From contig CP070727.1 of assembly GCA_020350885.1 (NCBI GenBank), forward strand, positions 79,086-111,196: a stretch of DNA of 32,111 bases, given 5' to 3'. The notes beneath the pieces are model-generated. The model was given only the letters and a program-made list of their open reading frames with translations, was not told the origin of the DNA and ran no database searches. Every line of letters starts with the position of its first letter. Position 1 is the stretch's first letter. Below, piece by piece: positions 23,934-31,445 of the stretch. This stretch comes from a bacterium. GTDB lineage: Bacteria; Krumholzibacteriota; Krumholzibacteriia; Krumholzibacteriales; Krumholzibacteriaceae. A program made the translations under genes and the position numbers.

Positions 23934-23976
23934 GCGGGCGTCATTAATTACTATTTTATCAACATGTTACGCCCGC
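23934..23976. repeat. Inverted repeat flanking an AT-rich core
   Basis: GCGGGCGT (23934-23941) and ACGCCCGC (23969-23976) form a perfect 8-bp inverted repeat around 27 AT-rich bases. It lies between the divergent cheR and PhzF-like genes, upstream of the proposed sigma-54 promoter, where an activator site would be expected. Confidence 0.55.
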
Positions 23977-24084
23977 CGAGGAATCATGAGGTGCTACTGG
24001 GAAGATCGAAGGATCATGATACAGAGCAAGAAATTTGCATCCACGTCGTGCTTTTTGCAATAGCCACAGTTTCGGGGGTAGGAT

Positions 24085-25083
24085 ATGCCACAACTGATGA
24101 TCAAACAGGTTGATGCGTTCACGACAAAACCGTTCTGCGGCAACCCTGCGGGGGTAATTACCGAGGCGGACGGATTGACTGTTGAAGAAATGCAGAAAGT
24201 TGCCGCCTCAATGAATCTGTCGGAGACCGCCTTTGTCACGATGCCCGAATCGTTGGATACCTCATTCAGAATCCGATACTTCACCCCGAGCGAGGAGGTC
24301 GATCTCAGCGGGCACGCCACGATCGCTTCATGCTATGCCCTTCTCGAAGATGAGAGAATACCGCTGAAACAAGGAATGTCCACCATCGTGATTGAGACGA
24401 ACATCGGACACGTGCAGGTGGACATTCACTTCAATGCTAATATCCCTCAAAGCTTTGGGGAGAGTGATGGAGAAAGCGGTGTTTTGCTCAAGATCGATAG
24501 ATCGAATGTCGGCGTGCTCGAGAAGATCTTGATGCACCAATCAATAATGGGGCACCGTCCCTCCGGGGTGCCTACCGGTACCATAGCCGGGATACTCGGC
24601 ATCAACGAGTCTGAAATTCTGGGTACCGGCCTGCCCCTGGAGGTTATCTCAACCGGTTTGGATCAGCTCATGGTTCCGATCGAGCACAAGGAAACGATCC
24701 TGAACATGCACCCGGATCTGATTAAACTGGGCCTGCTGAACAAGAAATTCGGCATCCATACGAATCATATATTTTCCCTCGATACCTTCGACGAGGATTG
24801 CGTCTCCTATGCACGGCATTATGCCCCCGCCTTGGGGATGTGGGAGGATCCCGCAACGGGGACTGCCTCAGCCGGTCTCGGGACCTACTTGCTCAGACAC
24901 GGGGTGATCACCTACGGCTCGATGATCATGCAGCAGGGTAAGGAGACCAGCAACCTCGCACGTATCATGGTCGAGGTGGATCTGTCGGGCGAGGATCTCA
25001 ACCGGGTTCAAATCGGCGGTCTGGCGACAACGTCTTTCACGCGTACGCTGAATATCGAGAGCAATGAAGTGGTAATCAATTAA
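24085..25083 (+). CDS. PhzF family isomerase/epimerase-like protein
   Basis: The 332-residue protein matches the PhzF/diaminopimelate-epimerase fold in two lobes. The start IKQVDAFTTKPFCGNPAGV is the family hallmark; Glu47 in NLSETAFV is the catalytic acid/base. RIRYFTPSEEVDLSGHATIA (about 81-100) and MWEDPATGTASAGLGTYL near residue 255 are the other signatures. Family members isomerise DHHA in phenazine synthesis, but most of those outside phenazine clusters are uncharacterised. No other phenazine gene is in the window, so phenazine production should not be inferred. GGGGGTAGGAT precedes the ATG. It stands alone, divergent from cheR and convergent with the kinase gene (8-base gap). Confidence 0.9.
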   Translation: MPQLMIKQVDAFTTKPFCGNPAGVITEADGLTVEEMQKVAASMNLSETAFVTMPESLDTSFRIRYFTPSEEVDLSGHATIASCYALLEDERIPLKQGMSTIVIETNIGHVQVDIHFNANIPQSFGESDGESGVLLKIDRSNVGVLEKILMHQSIMGHRPSGVPTGTIAGILGINESEILGTGLPLEVISTGLDQLMVPIEHKETILNMHPDLIKLGLLNKKFGIHTNHIFSLDTFDEDCVSYARHYAPALGMWEDPATGTASAGLGTYLLRHGVITYGSMIMQQGKETSNLARIMVEVDLSGEDLNRVQIGGLATTSFTRTLNIESNEVVIN

Positions 25084-25091
25084 ATAGCCTG

Positions 25092-26906
25092 TTACGATTG
25101 GCCCTGCTCTTTGTGTTTCAAATACTTTGGGAGCGAGAAGTAGAAAATCGATCCTTTGTCCTTTTCACTTTTAACCCAGACCCTTCCCCAATGAAGCTCG
25201 ACGTAGTGCTTCACCAACCGTAGACCGATCCCGATTCCCTCTGAAGAACGCGCCAAACCACCGTCAACCTGAGTGAAATTCTCGAATATCAATGAAAAGT
25301 CCTCATTATCGATTCCGGGGCCCGTGTCGCTGATCGAGACGATTACCTCATTCTCCGTCTGGCTCGTAGAGACGACAACACATCCTCCCGATCCGCTGAA
25401 TTTGATTGCATTATGTAGCAGGCTCATACAGACCTGGCGGATTCGAATTGGATCGAAAGAGGTGATCGGTATCCCCGTGTCGAAATTGGTCCTGAGTTCG
25501 ACATCTTTATGCCGCGCCGCTGGCTCGGCGAGGCGTACGGATATCCGGACCACCTCGTTGAGACTTCCCTCGGAGACATTGAGCATCGTCTCGGAGATCT
25601 CGACTTTCGACAGGTCGAGTAGATCGTTGATCAAGCCGAGCAGCTTGTTCGACTGCGTGTCGATCACATTGAGAAAATCCATTCGCGTTTCCGGATCTAT
25701 AACCTGGTTCTTATCCTCAAGCAACGTTGAGGTGTAGGCCATGATGATGGAGAGGGGAGTGCGGAGCTCGTGACTGATTCGGCCGAGAAATTCACTCTTG
25801 ATCTTGTCTACGTCCACCAGCTTCTTGTTGATCTTTTTGAGCTCGCTGTTCTGAATCGTTATCTTCTCCTGGAGAATTTTGCGTTCGGTAACGTCGTGCG
25901 CGATACCGAGAACATAGGGATGTCCCTTGATCTTGATCAATGAAGCCGAAACTTCGAGATAGACGACCTCCCCCCCCTTCTTGAGATAGGGAAGCTCGAT
26001 CGCCGGGCTCGGCTCACCGCGGAGTACACGGAAGAACGAGTTTTTCAGCTCTTCACGCCGTTCGGGTGTGGTAAATAGGAAAAACTCCTTCCGGAGGATC
26101 TCCTCGGGAGAGTACCCGAATATCCGGTAGGCGGCCTGGTTGCATTCCACGATCTCCCCTGAGGAGTTGACAACGATGATGACATCGTTGGCATTGTTCA
26201 TGAGGATCCGATACTTCTCACCGAGATTCTGCAGGTTGCTTAGTAGCTGGGAATTCTCTATTGCGATGGCCGTCAGCTGGCTGAACTTGGTGACGAGCTC
26301 CAGATCGAATTCATTGAATTTGTTTAACTCGTGACTTCCGATATTGACTGTTCCGATCAGGGCATCCTTGGCAATGAGCGGTACAACGATGTCGGACTTC
26401 AGGTTGTCCTCCTTCATGATCTCTCTGAACCGTGTATCGGCCTGGATATTTTCACGTAGAATGGGCTCCTTGTTTATCGCAACCCAGCCGATGAGGTTCG
26501 ATTCGTCGAGCGGTACGTACCGTCCCTCACCCGACTTGTCGCCGTTTGGGCGCGTGATATGACGGATAAAGAGGCAGTTCTCTTCCTTCTCGTAAATGGC
26601 TACGCATCCGATGTCATAATCGATTATCTCTGAGAGCGTGCGGGAGATCATGGAGAGGATATGGTCGAGATCGAGCCGGGAGTTGATGACATTGGCGATT
26701 TCCATGACGGCGGCGAGCTGATGCTTTTCTTCGCCCTGTCTGATGTCGCCATCGATCCGCTGAACGTGGATGCACTCGCCCTGGGCGGAGTTCAATTCAG
26801 TGTGTTCCGCTCCTGGTGCGGCACCGGGGTTACGAGGATCAGCTTCACCGGAGGTGAATGCAGAACCGGACTGTTCTCCGGTATTATGCTTTAACTCATC
26901 AGCCAA
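25092..26906 (-). CDS. Soluble GAF-PAS sensor histidine kinase
   Basis: The 604-residue protein has no membrane helix. Domains: a low-complexity N-terminus (1-58), a GAF domain (about 62-222, VVPLIAKDALIGTVNIGS), a PAS domain (about 226-345, ANDVIIVVNSSGEIVECNQAAYRIFGYSPEEI), a coiled coil, HisKA with phospho-acceptor His379 in ISHELRTPLS and an HATPase (about 475-600) with SLLHNAIKFS, VSISDTGPGID and GIGIGLRLVKHYVELHWG. It should sense a cytoplasmic or redox/ligand signal and phosphorylate a response regulator encoded elsewhere; none is adjacent. The longest reading starts with TTG at 26906 and a poor ribosome site. The true start could lie further in, up to Met68, but residues 60-67 already belong to the GAF helix, so the N-terminus is uncertain. 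Confidence 0.9.
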   Translation of the reverse strand: MADELKHNTGEQSGSAFTSGEADPRNPGAAPGAEHTELNSAQGECIHVQRIDGDIRQGEEKHQLAAVMEIANVINSRLDLDHILSMISRTLSEIIDYDIGCVAIYEKEENCLFIRHITRPNGDKSGEGRYVPLDESNLIGWVAINKEPILRENIQADTRFREIMKEDNLKSDIVVPLIAKDALIGTVNIGSHELNKFNEFDLELVTKFSQLTAIAIENSQLLSNLQNLGEKYRILMNNANDVIIVVNSSGEIVECNQAAYRIFGYSPEEILRKEFFLFTTPERREELKNSFFRVLRGEPSPAIELPYLKKGGEVVYLEVSASLIKIKGHPYVLGIAHDVTERKILQEKITIQNSELKKINKKLVDVDKIKSEFLGRISHELRTPLSIIMAYTSTLLEDKNQVIDPETRMDFLNVIDTQSNKLLGLINDLLDLSKVEISETMLNVSEGSLNEVVRISVRLAEPAARHKDVELRTNFDTGIPITSFDPIRIRQVCMSLLHNAIKFSGSGGCVVVSTSQTENEVIVSISDTGPGIDNEDFSLIFENFTQVDGGLARSSEGIGIGLRLVKHYVELHWGRVWVKSEKDKGSIFYFSLPKYLKHKEQGQS

Positions 26907-27203
26907 TGAACAAACCCAGCGCTATGTCTTTACCGGGAAGCGATACCGCCGCGCTTGTCTTCCAATTCGATAAAAGCGTTATACGGTAATCAATTGGATA
27001 CCAGCCGCCGGTATGAATCCCACCACACATCGATATGACTGGACTCTCGTAGTGGGCATACAATGCCCAACTGTCCGTCAAATTAGCAGGAAATATTCCA
27101 CTTTCTAGGGTTAAATCGGATACGGAGTGCTCGGGTTCGATGGGAAATCAGACGGGGAAAGGCATATATTGTCTTTTCGATATGAGAATTATCGTATTCG
27201 GGC
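26907..27203. other. Intergenic region without recognisable features
   Basis: The 297 bases between the histidine kinase and trpS, both on the minus strand, contain no gene, no clear terminator for trpS and no convincing promoter pair for the kinase. Confidence 0.5.
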
Positions 27204-28229
27204 TCAGGAACTCCCCCTCGGAGGTAAATTCATCACATCACGTACCTCATCCAACGTATCTCGGGCGATCTCCCGTGCATGCATGGCCCCTGCATGGAGG
27301 ATCTCTCGGATACGTCCCGGATTCGCTTCGAGATCCCGGCGCCTGGCCCGGACGGGAGCAAGTGCCTCGTTCATCCTGCCGGCGAGCTGCTTCTTGCAGT
27401 CGACACACCCCCGCAGGCCCTTTTCACACTCATCACGCACTACGGCGAACTCACCCTTGTTGTAGATACCGTGGAAGGCAAAGACGACACACCCATCCGG
27501 ATGTCCTTTGTCGTTCTTGCGGATCTTTGTCGGATCGGTGAACATGTTCCTGACGGTCTCGGCCGTCTCTTCCTCGGTGAAAGAGAGCGCTATGTAATTA
27601 CCTGCGCTCTTGCTCATCTTCTTATCGACACTGTCTGTGCCTGGAACCTTCGGCACCTCCGTGAGCAATGTCTGTGTGATGGGAAAGACCTTCGCACCGT
27701 AGAGGCTGTTGAACCGCTGTGCGAGATCCCTCGTCATATTGACATGTGCCTCCTGATCCTTACCGACCGGAACGTACTCGCCCTTGTAGGCGAGTATATC
27801 GGCGGACTGAAGGGTCGGGTACCCGAGGAGGCCGTAACTTGGAGAGTCGATCTTGTAGCCGAGGATCATCTCCTTGTACGTCGGGTTTCTCTCGAGCCAG
27901 CCGAGCGGCGTGATCATCGAGAAAAGCAGATGCAGCTCGGCGACCTCCGGTATATGTGATTGCACGAAGATCGAGCATTTCTCGGGATCGAGACCTCCGG
28001 CAACCCAATCGATGGCCATCTCCCTAACACGGTCCTGGAGCTCACCGACGTGCTCGTACCCGACCGCATCCCCACCGCCCGGTGTGGTGAGTGCATGCCA
28101 GTCAACAATGAAGTAAAAGCATTCGTACTCGTCCTGGAGCCGCACCCAGTTGTTGAGCGCTCCGAGAAGGTTTCCCAGGTGCAGGCTGCCGGTAGGCCTC
28201 ATGCCGCTTGTAACCCTACCCTTACTCAA
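27204..28229 (-). CDS. trpS: Tryptophanyl-tRNA synthetase, [4Fe-4S] Thermotoga-like type
   Basis: TrpRS charges tRNA-Trp with tryptophan. The start is placed at TTG 28229 (341 residues) because AAGGAGG lies just before it and the family normally begins a few residues before SGMRPTG; a longer reading begins with TTG at 28259. Class I signatures are TGSLHLGN (HIGH-like) and KKMSKSAGNY (KMSKS). A cysteine set near the C-terminal third reads C-x20-C-x6-C-x2-C (GCVVF, DECEKGLRGCVDCKK). This matches, with slightly shorter first spacing, the C-x22-C-x6-C-x2-C set that binds a [4Fe-4S] cluster in Thermotoga maritima TrpRS, near the anticodon-recognition part. The tRNA-Trp gene lies 70 bases upstream on the same strand with no terminator between, so the two are probably co-transcribed. 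Confidence 0.93.
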   Translation of the reverse strand: MSKGRVTSGMRPTGSLHLGNLLGALNNWVRLQDEYECFYFIVDWHALTTPGGGDAVGYEHVGELQDRVREMAIDWVAGGLDPEKCSIFVQSHIPEVAELHLLFSMITPLGWLERNPTYKEMILGYKIDSPSYGLLGYPTLQSADILAYKGEYVPVGKDQEAHVNMTRDLAQRFNSLYGAKVFPITQTLLTEVPKVPGTDSVDKKMSKSAGNYIALSFTEEETAETVRNMFTDPTKIRKNDKGHPDGCVVFAFHGIYNKGEFAVVRDECEKGLRGCVDCKKQLAGRMNEALAPVRARRRDLEANPGRIREILHAGAMHAREIARDTLDEVRDVMNLPPRGSS

Positions 28230-28233
28230 CGTT

Positions 28234-28240
28234 CCTCCTT
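28234..28240 (-). promoter_or_regulatory. Shine-Dalgarno site that favours the internal trpS start
   Basis: AAGGAGG on the minus strand ends four bases before the TTG at 28227-28229. The spacing is short but the match is perfect, whereas the upstream TTG at 28259 has none. Confidence 0.6.
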
Positions 28241-28299
28241 CATGCCCGATCAGTGACAAAACACCGGGCAGCAGAACGTTACCGCCTGTTCACAAAAAT

Positions 28300-28372
28300 A
28301 GGGGTGGCAGGACTCGAACCCGCAGCCACCGGTTTTGGAGACCGGTGCTCTAGCCACTTGAGCTACACCCCT
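28300..28372 (-). tRNA. tRNA-Trp (anticodon CCA)
   Basis: A full cloverleaf reads on the minus strand. Acceptor arms are AGGGGTG (28372-28366) and CACCCCT (28306-28300), D stem GCTC/GAGC, anticodon stem CCGGT/ACCGG with loop CTCCAAA and anticodon CCA at 28338-28336, variable loop TGGCT, and T arm GCGGG-TTCGAGT-CCTGC. The base after the acceptor (28299) gives A73, whereas bacterial tRNA-Trp normally has G73. CCA is not encoded and must be added. It sits directly upstream of trpS. Confidence 0.95.
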
Positions 28373-28380
28373 ATAAACCG

Positions 28381-28426
28381 GTTATACCCTGACCATCAAT
28401 GATATCAACTTCCCCATCCAAGTCAA
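28381..28426 (-). promoter_or_regulatory. Two overlapping sigma-70 promoter matches for tRNA-Trp/trpS
   Basis: On the minus strand TTGACT (28421-28426) and TATCAT (28399-28404), spacer 16, would start about 20 bases before the tRNA. TTGATA (28403-28408) and TATAAC (28381-28386), spacer 16, would start almost at its first base. Either would serve both tRNA and trpS. Confidence 0.5.
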
Positions 28427-28473
28427 GCACTTAGATACAAGAGGCTTGCCAACAAAGCCCGCATACAAAGAAA

Positions 28474-28512
28474 GGGGACCGGAAGAACAGATTCCATGTC
28501 CTTCCGATCCCC
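28474..28512 (-). terminator. Terminator after the beta-propeller gene
   Basis: GGGGACCGGAAG (28474-28485) and CTTCCGATCCCC (28501-28512) form a 12-bp stem with one G-U pair in minus-strand RNA and a 15-base loop, followed by TTTCTTTGT. It lies about 50 bases past the stop codon. Confidence 0.8.
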
Positions 28513-28564
28513 AACGGCAAAACGAGGGGGAATGAATCCCACTGTTTCACCAAATTCGTTCCCG

Positions 28565-30841
28565 TTACCTGAGCAGTACCATCTTTCTGATCTCGGAGTA
28601 ACTGCCTGCCCGGAGCTTGTAGAAGTACACACCGCTCGATACCGTCATCCCTTTGTCATCCTGACCGTACCAGCGGACAGCCCGGTCACCGGCATCCTGA
28701 TACTCGTTGACCAGCGTTGCCACCTTCTGCCCGAGAACGTTGTAGATCTCGAGATTCACGTGGCAAGCGACCGGCAGCTCGTACTTGATCTCCGTGTATG
28801 GGTTGAACGGGTTCGGATAGTTCTGAGCGAGGTTGAAGACGGCAGGAGTGGGCTCCTCCTCGCCGGAAACCATGATGGGTCCCTGCACGGTACCCTTTCC
28901 GCTCAGATCCATATCTTCGAACCAGTAGTAGTACGTCACGCCCGATGCAACCTCACGGTCGATAAACGAATAGGATGCGCCGGATAGCGCATCTCCCGTG
29001 CCCGGAATCAGCTCTTTGTTGACCTTGGTCCGTTCACCGTATTCACTGAGTCCGCGGTAGAGGTTGAATCCGGCGTTATTGATCTCCGTGGCGGTCGTCC
29101 ACGTGATCTCGATACGGTCGTCGAACCTCGTTGCGGCGAAGGAAGCAAGCTGCACGAAGGTAGGCTCGTAGTAGCCGATAGAATACGTATGCCCAAAGGG
29201 ATCCCGAGCTGAGAAGCCGAACTCGAAGTTTTGCGGATCAGCGATCGGCAGACCGTACGTATACCATATTCCATCCACCGGATCGATATCACCGGGATAG
29301 GGATACATATCGTAGGTCACCGTATCGCTTCCGGTGATGTGGAAATGCACCCACTGATCATCCGCCTTGCGTGCGTTGTAGATCGACCACGTGCCATCCC
29401 TGTCGCTCTGCCACTTGTTGTCGGGGTTTCTCTCGTACTCCTTGGTGATGCTGTCCAAGGCTATGCTGGGATACATATCGGCGGCGGGATTGTTCGTGAC
29501 CCTCACATCCGTCATGGGATTATTGCACCAGTTGTGCACACTCGATTCATAGATCTCCCAGTTCCCGTCCCGTTCATCATGCCATTTGATGTATGTCTCA
29601 CCATTGTAGTGATGATCCTCCACTGCGATTTGGGGGTACATCGAGTGCCCGTCGGGAGGCCCCGAGTAGTACGGCCCGTACACACCTGCACCCCATATAT
29701 CGCTCTGTCTCTTGGGCACCCCATACCCGTCTGTATTCCCATTGGCATACAGGATCGTCGTATAGATCTCCCATTGATCGGGGATGTGGTACGAGGCCGA
29801 TAGCCCCGGATCCTGCAATCTCTGATCCATGAAGACGATGTGTACATCATTACCGGGACCGTTTTCGACATCGATATCCGGCATGGCAGAGTTGTAGCCG
29901 TCGTCGGGACCGGACCTTCTCACATCATCCACGATGACACCAAGCAAATTCTGCTGCTGGTAATAGACCTCCCAGTCCGCCGCATCCCTGGCATCCTGCC
30001 ACACGATGTGCACCGTATTGCCCTCGCCGATGGCGATGGCCGGGCACTGGGAAACCTCGTTGTCGTTAGCCGATATCCGGAGATCATCAATCGTCGTTAT
30101 CGGAATGGCAGAGTTGTCCTGTTTCTGATAATAGATTTCCCAGGCCGCCAGGTCTCGTGCATCACTCCAGACAACGTGGACACTGTCCTGGGAGTCGACG
30201 GCGATATCGGGATGCTCTATGTACAACGTGGTCGTACCGTCATCGACATCACCCGCCGTTACACGTCCGGAGTTAAATCCGGGCATGGACAGGAGCCAAT
30301 CCGTCGGAACCGTAAGATCCGTTCCGGTATCGTCCTGGATCTTCGAATAGTAGATCTCCCAAGTTGGCCCCCTATCATCCACCCAGACGACATGGGCATC
30401 GTCGTTGGAATCGAGGGCGATAGCCGGGTATTTGGAGTCGGTACTGAGGACATCGGATATACGGACCGGACCGACCTTGAGAACATCCGTCGGTGTTATC
30501 TCTGCATAGAAGATCATCCAATTCCCGACCGTGTGTTTCCTCTGCCAGACGATATGTACATCGTTCTCGGAATCCACGGCTTTTCGCACGTGCATATCCG
30601 TCGTATCGATCGGAACGGGTATCCCCGGGCCTGGAGGATCAAACAGCCTGATCGGATCGGTATACGCCGTGTTGAAATACTGAAGATAAAACACATAGAC
30701 TGTGTCGCCATCCGTTACCTGTTGTGTACACCACGGATGCTCGAACCACAGATCCTGAGCGTACCCGCTTGAAACGCCGATGAACTGTACGGTGCCCGAC
30801 ACCAGGATCACGGCCAACAACACGAGTAATCGTTTTCTCAT
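28565..30841 (-). CDS. Secreted seven-bladed beta-propeller protein with FlgD/T9SS-type C-terminal module
   Basis: The start is placed at the ATG at 30841 (758 residues), which begins the signal peptide MRKRLLVLLAVILVSG; GGAGGGGG lies upstream. A longer open reading to 30967 lacks such support. Residues about 85-490 hold seven similar blocks of the form HVVW-D-R-WEIYY, at roughly 86-114, 137-167, 209-240, 266-297, 320-363, 402-434 and 456-491. This fits a sialidase/BNR-like or YVTN-like seven-bladed propeller. No sialidase catalytic set is evident, so binding is more likely than catalysis. An FN3-like domain follows (IEITWTTATEINNAGFNLYRG). The last 90 residues are the sorting module with AQNYPNPFNPYTEIKYELP and a RKMVLLR end, like the dockerin peptidase. 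It is a single-gene unit with its own terminator. Confidence 0.85.
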   Translation of the reverse strand: MRKRLLVLLAVILVSGTVQFIGVSSGYAQDLWFEHPWCTQQVTDGDTVYVFYLQYFNTAYTDPIRLFDPPGPGIPVPIDTTDMHVRKAVDSENDVHIVWQRKHTVGNWMIFYAEITPTDVLKVGPVRISDVLSTDSKYPAIALDSNDDAHVVWVDDRGPTWEIYYSKIQDDTGTDLTVPTDWLLSMPGFNSGRVTAGDVDDGTTTLYIEHPDIAVDSQDSVHVVWSDARDLAAWEIYYQKQDNSAIPITTIDDLRISANDNEVSQCPAIAIGEGNTVHIVWQDARDAADWEVYYQQQNLLGVIVDDVRRSGPDDGYNSAMPDIDVENGPGNDVHIVFMDQRLQDPGLSASYHIPDQWEIYTTILYANGNTDGYGVPKRQSDIWGAGVYGPYYSGPPDGHSMYPQIAVEDHHYNGETYIKWHDERDGNWEIYESSVHNWCNNPMTDVRVTNNPAADMYPSIALDSITKEYERNPDNKWQSDRDGTWSIYNARKADDQWVHFHITGSDTVTYDMYPYPGDIDPVDGIWYTYGLPIADPQNFEFGFSARDPFGHTYSIGYYEPTFVQLASFAATRFDDRIEITWTTATEINNAGFNLYRGLSEYGERTKVNKELIPGTGDALSGASYSFIDREVASGVTYYYWFEDMDLSGKGTVQGPIMVSGEEEPTPAVFNLAQNYPNPFNPYTEIKYELPVACHVNLEIYNVLGQKVATLVNEYQDAGDRAVRWYGQDDKGMTVSSGVYFYKLRAGSYSEIRKMVLLR

Positions 30842-31209
30842 TTTAAAGTGCCCCCTCCGTAAAAGAACAAGACAAACCTGAGCATCATCTCGTTTGAGCC
30901 TCATGCCCCCCCATCCAACCCTCTCTCGACGTTCATTGAACATCGATCGCTCAATGCCATCTATCACCTCCTCTCCAGCAATCCTTTAGTAAGAGCCCCT
31001 CTGTATTTTCTCCACTTCCTCATTACAGGAACATCCCGGTGTGATAATCATTCCCGTCACCCCCCGGCACGAATTACCTGCTTACGTACAGAAATTCAGG
31101 CACATCATCTACATGCATGCTGCCCATCTCGAGGATACGATATCTCCACTGGATGATTGAGTTAGCCAAACTGTCCCAAAGAAGGTATTAACCGCTTAGT
31201 TGAGCCAAT

Positions 31210-31238
31210 AGCGTATCAAGTTATAGCTAATTTGTCAA
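31210..31238 (-). promoter_or_regulatory. Possible promoter for the beta-propeller gene
   Basis: A perfect TTGACA (31233-31238) is followed after 17 bases by TACGCT (31210-31215) on the minus strand. It would give a leader of about 360 bases, so a nearer promoter is possible. A plus-strand pair, TTGAGC/TATAGC with spacer 16 (31200-31227), overlaps it. Confidence 0.35.
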
Positions 31239-31314
31239 TTATATAATTATCAGTAAATTCTTTTATGATTTGTAACGTATTAAATAGCATGCCCTATGAC
31301 GTCGGCGGTATTCG

Positions 31315-31343
31315 TTGACCCGTTTGATCCATTTTGCTATATT
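31315..31343 (+). promoter_or_regulatory. Probable sigma-70 promoter for the P5C dehydrogenase gene
   Basis: TTGACC (31315-31320) and TATATT (31338-31343) are separated by 17 bases. Transcription would start near 31350, with a leader of about 95 bases before the ATG at 31446. Confidence 0.55.
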
Positions 31344-31434
31344 GCTCACACTGTTTTCCCTGCTTACCGGGAAGAGAACAGAGTCGGAACCCTGGAAATA
31401 AATTTCCGAAGTAGAAGAACACCCGAGCACACAT

Positions 31435-31439
31435 GGAGG
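31435..31439 (+). promoter_or_regulatory. Shine-Dalgarno site of the P5C dehydrogenase gene
   Basis: GGAGG ends six bases before the ATG at 31446, supporting that start for the edge-truncated gene. Confidence 0.7.
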
Positions 31440-31445
31440 TTTCCC

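Larger units (their letters stand above)
30842..31445. other. Long divergent intergenic region
   Basis: About 600 bases separate the propeller and dehydrogenase genes. The first 130 bases form the untranslated leader side of the propeller gene. Bases 31190-31260 are AT-rich and hold promoter-like pairs on both strands. No gene, repeat array or RNA element was recognised in the rest. Confidence 0.5.

Noticed and set aside
23746..24084. Possible c-di-GMP (GEMM) riboswitch upstream of cheR
   Set aside because: The AAAGCC and GAAA elements superficially recall GEMM, but the conserved GGCAAACC and GGGACGC segments are missing on both strands.
24085..25083. Phenazine biosynthesis locus
   Set aside because: Only a PhzF-like gene is present. 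No other phz gene is nearby, and most PhzF homologues act outside phenazine synthesis.
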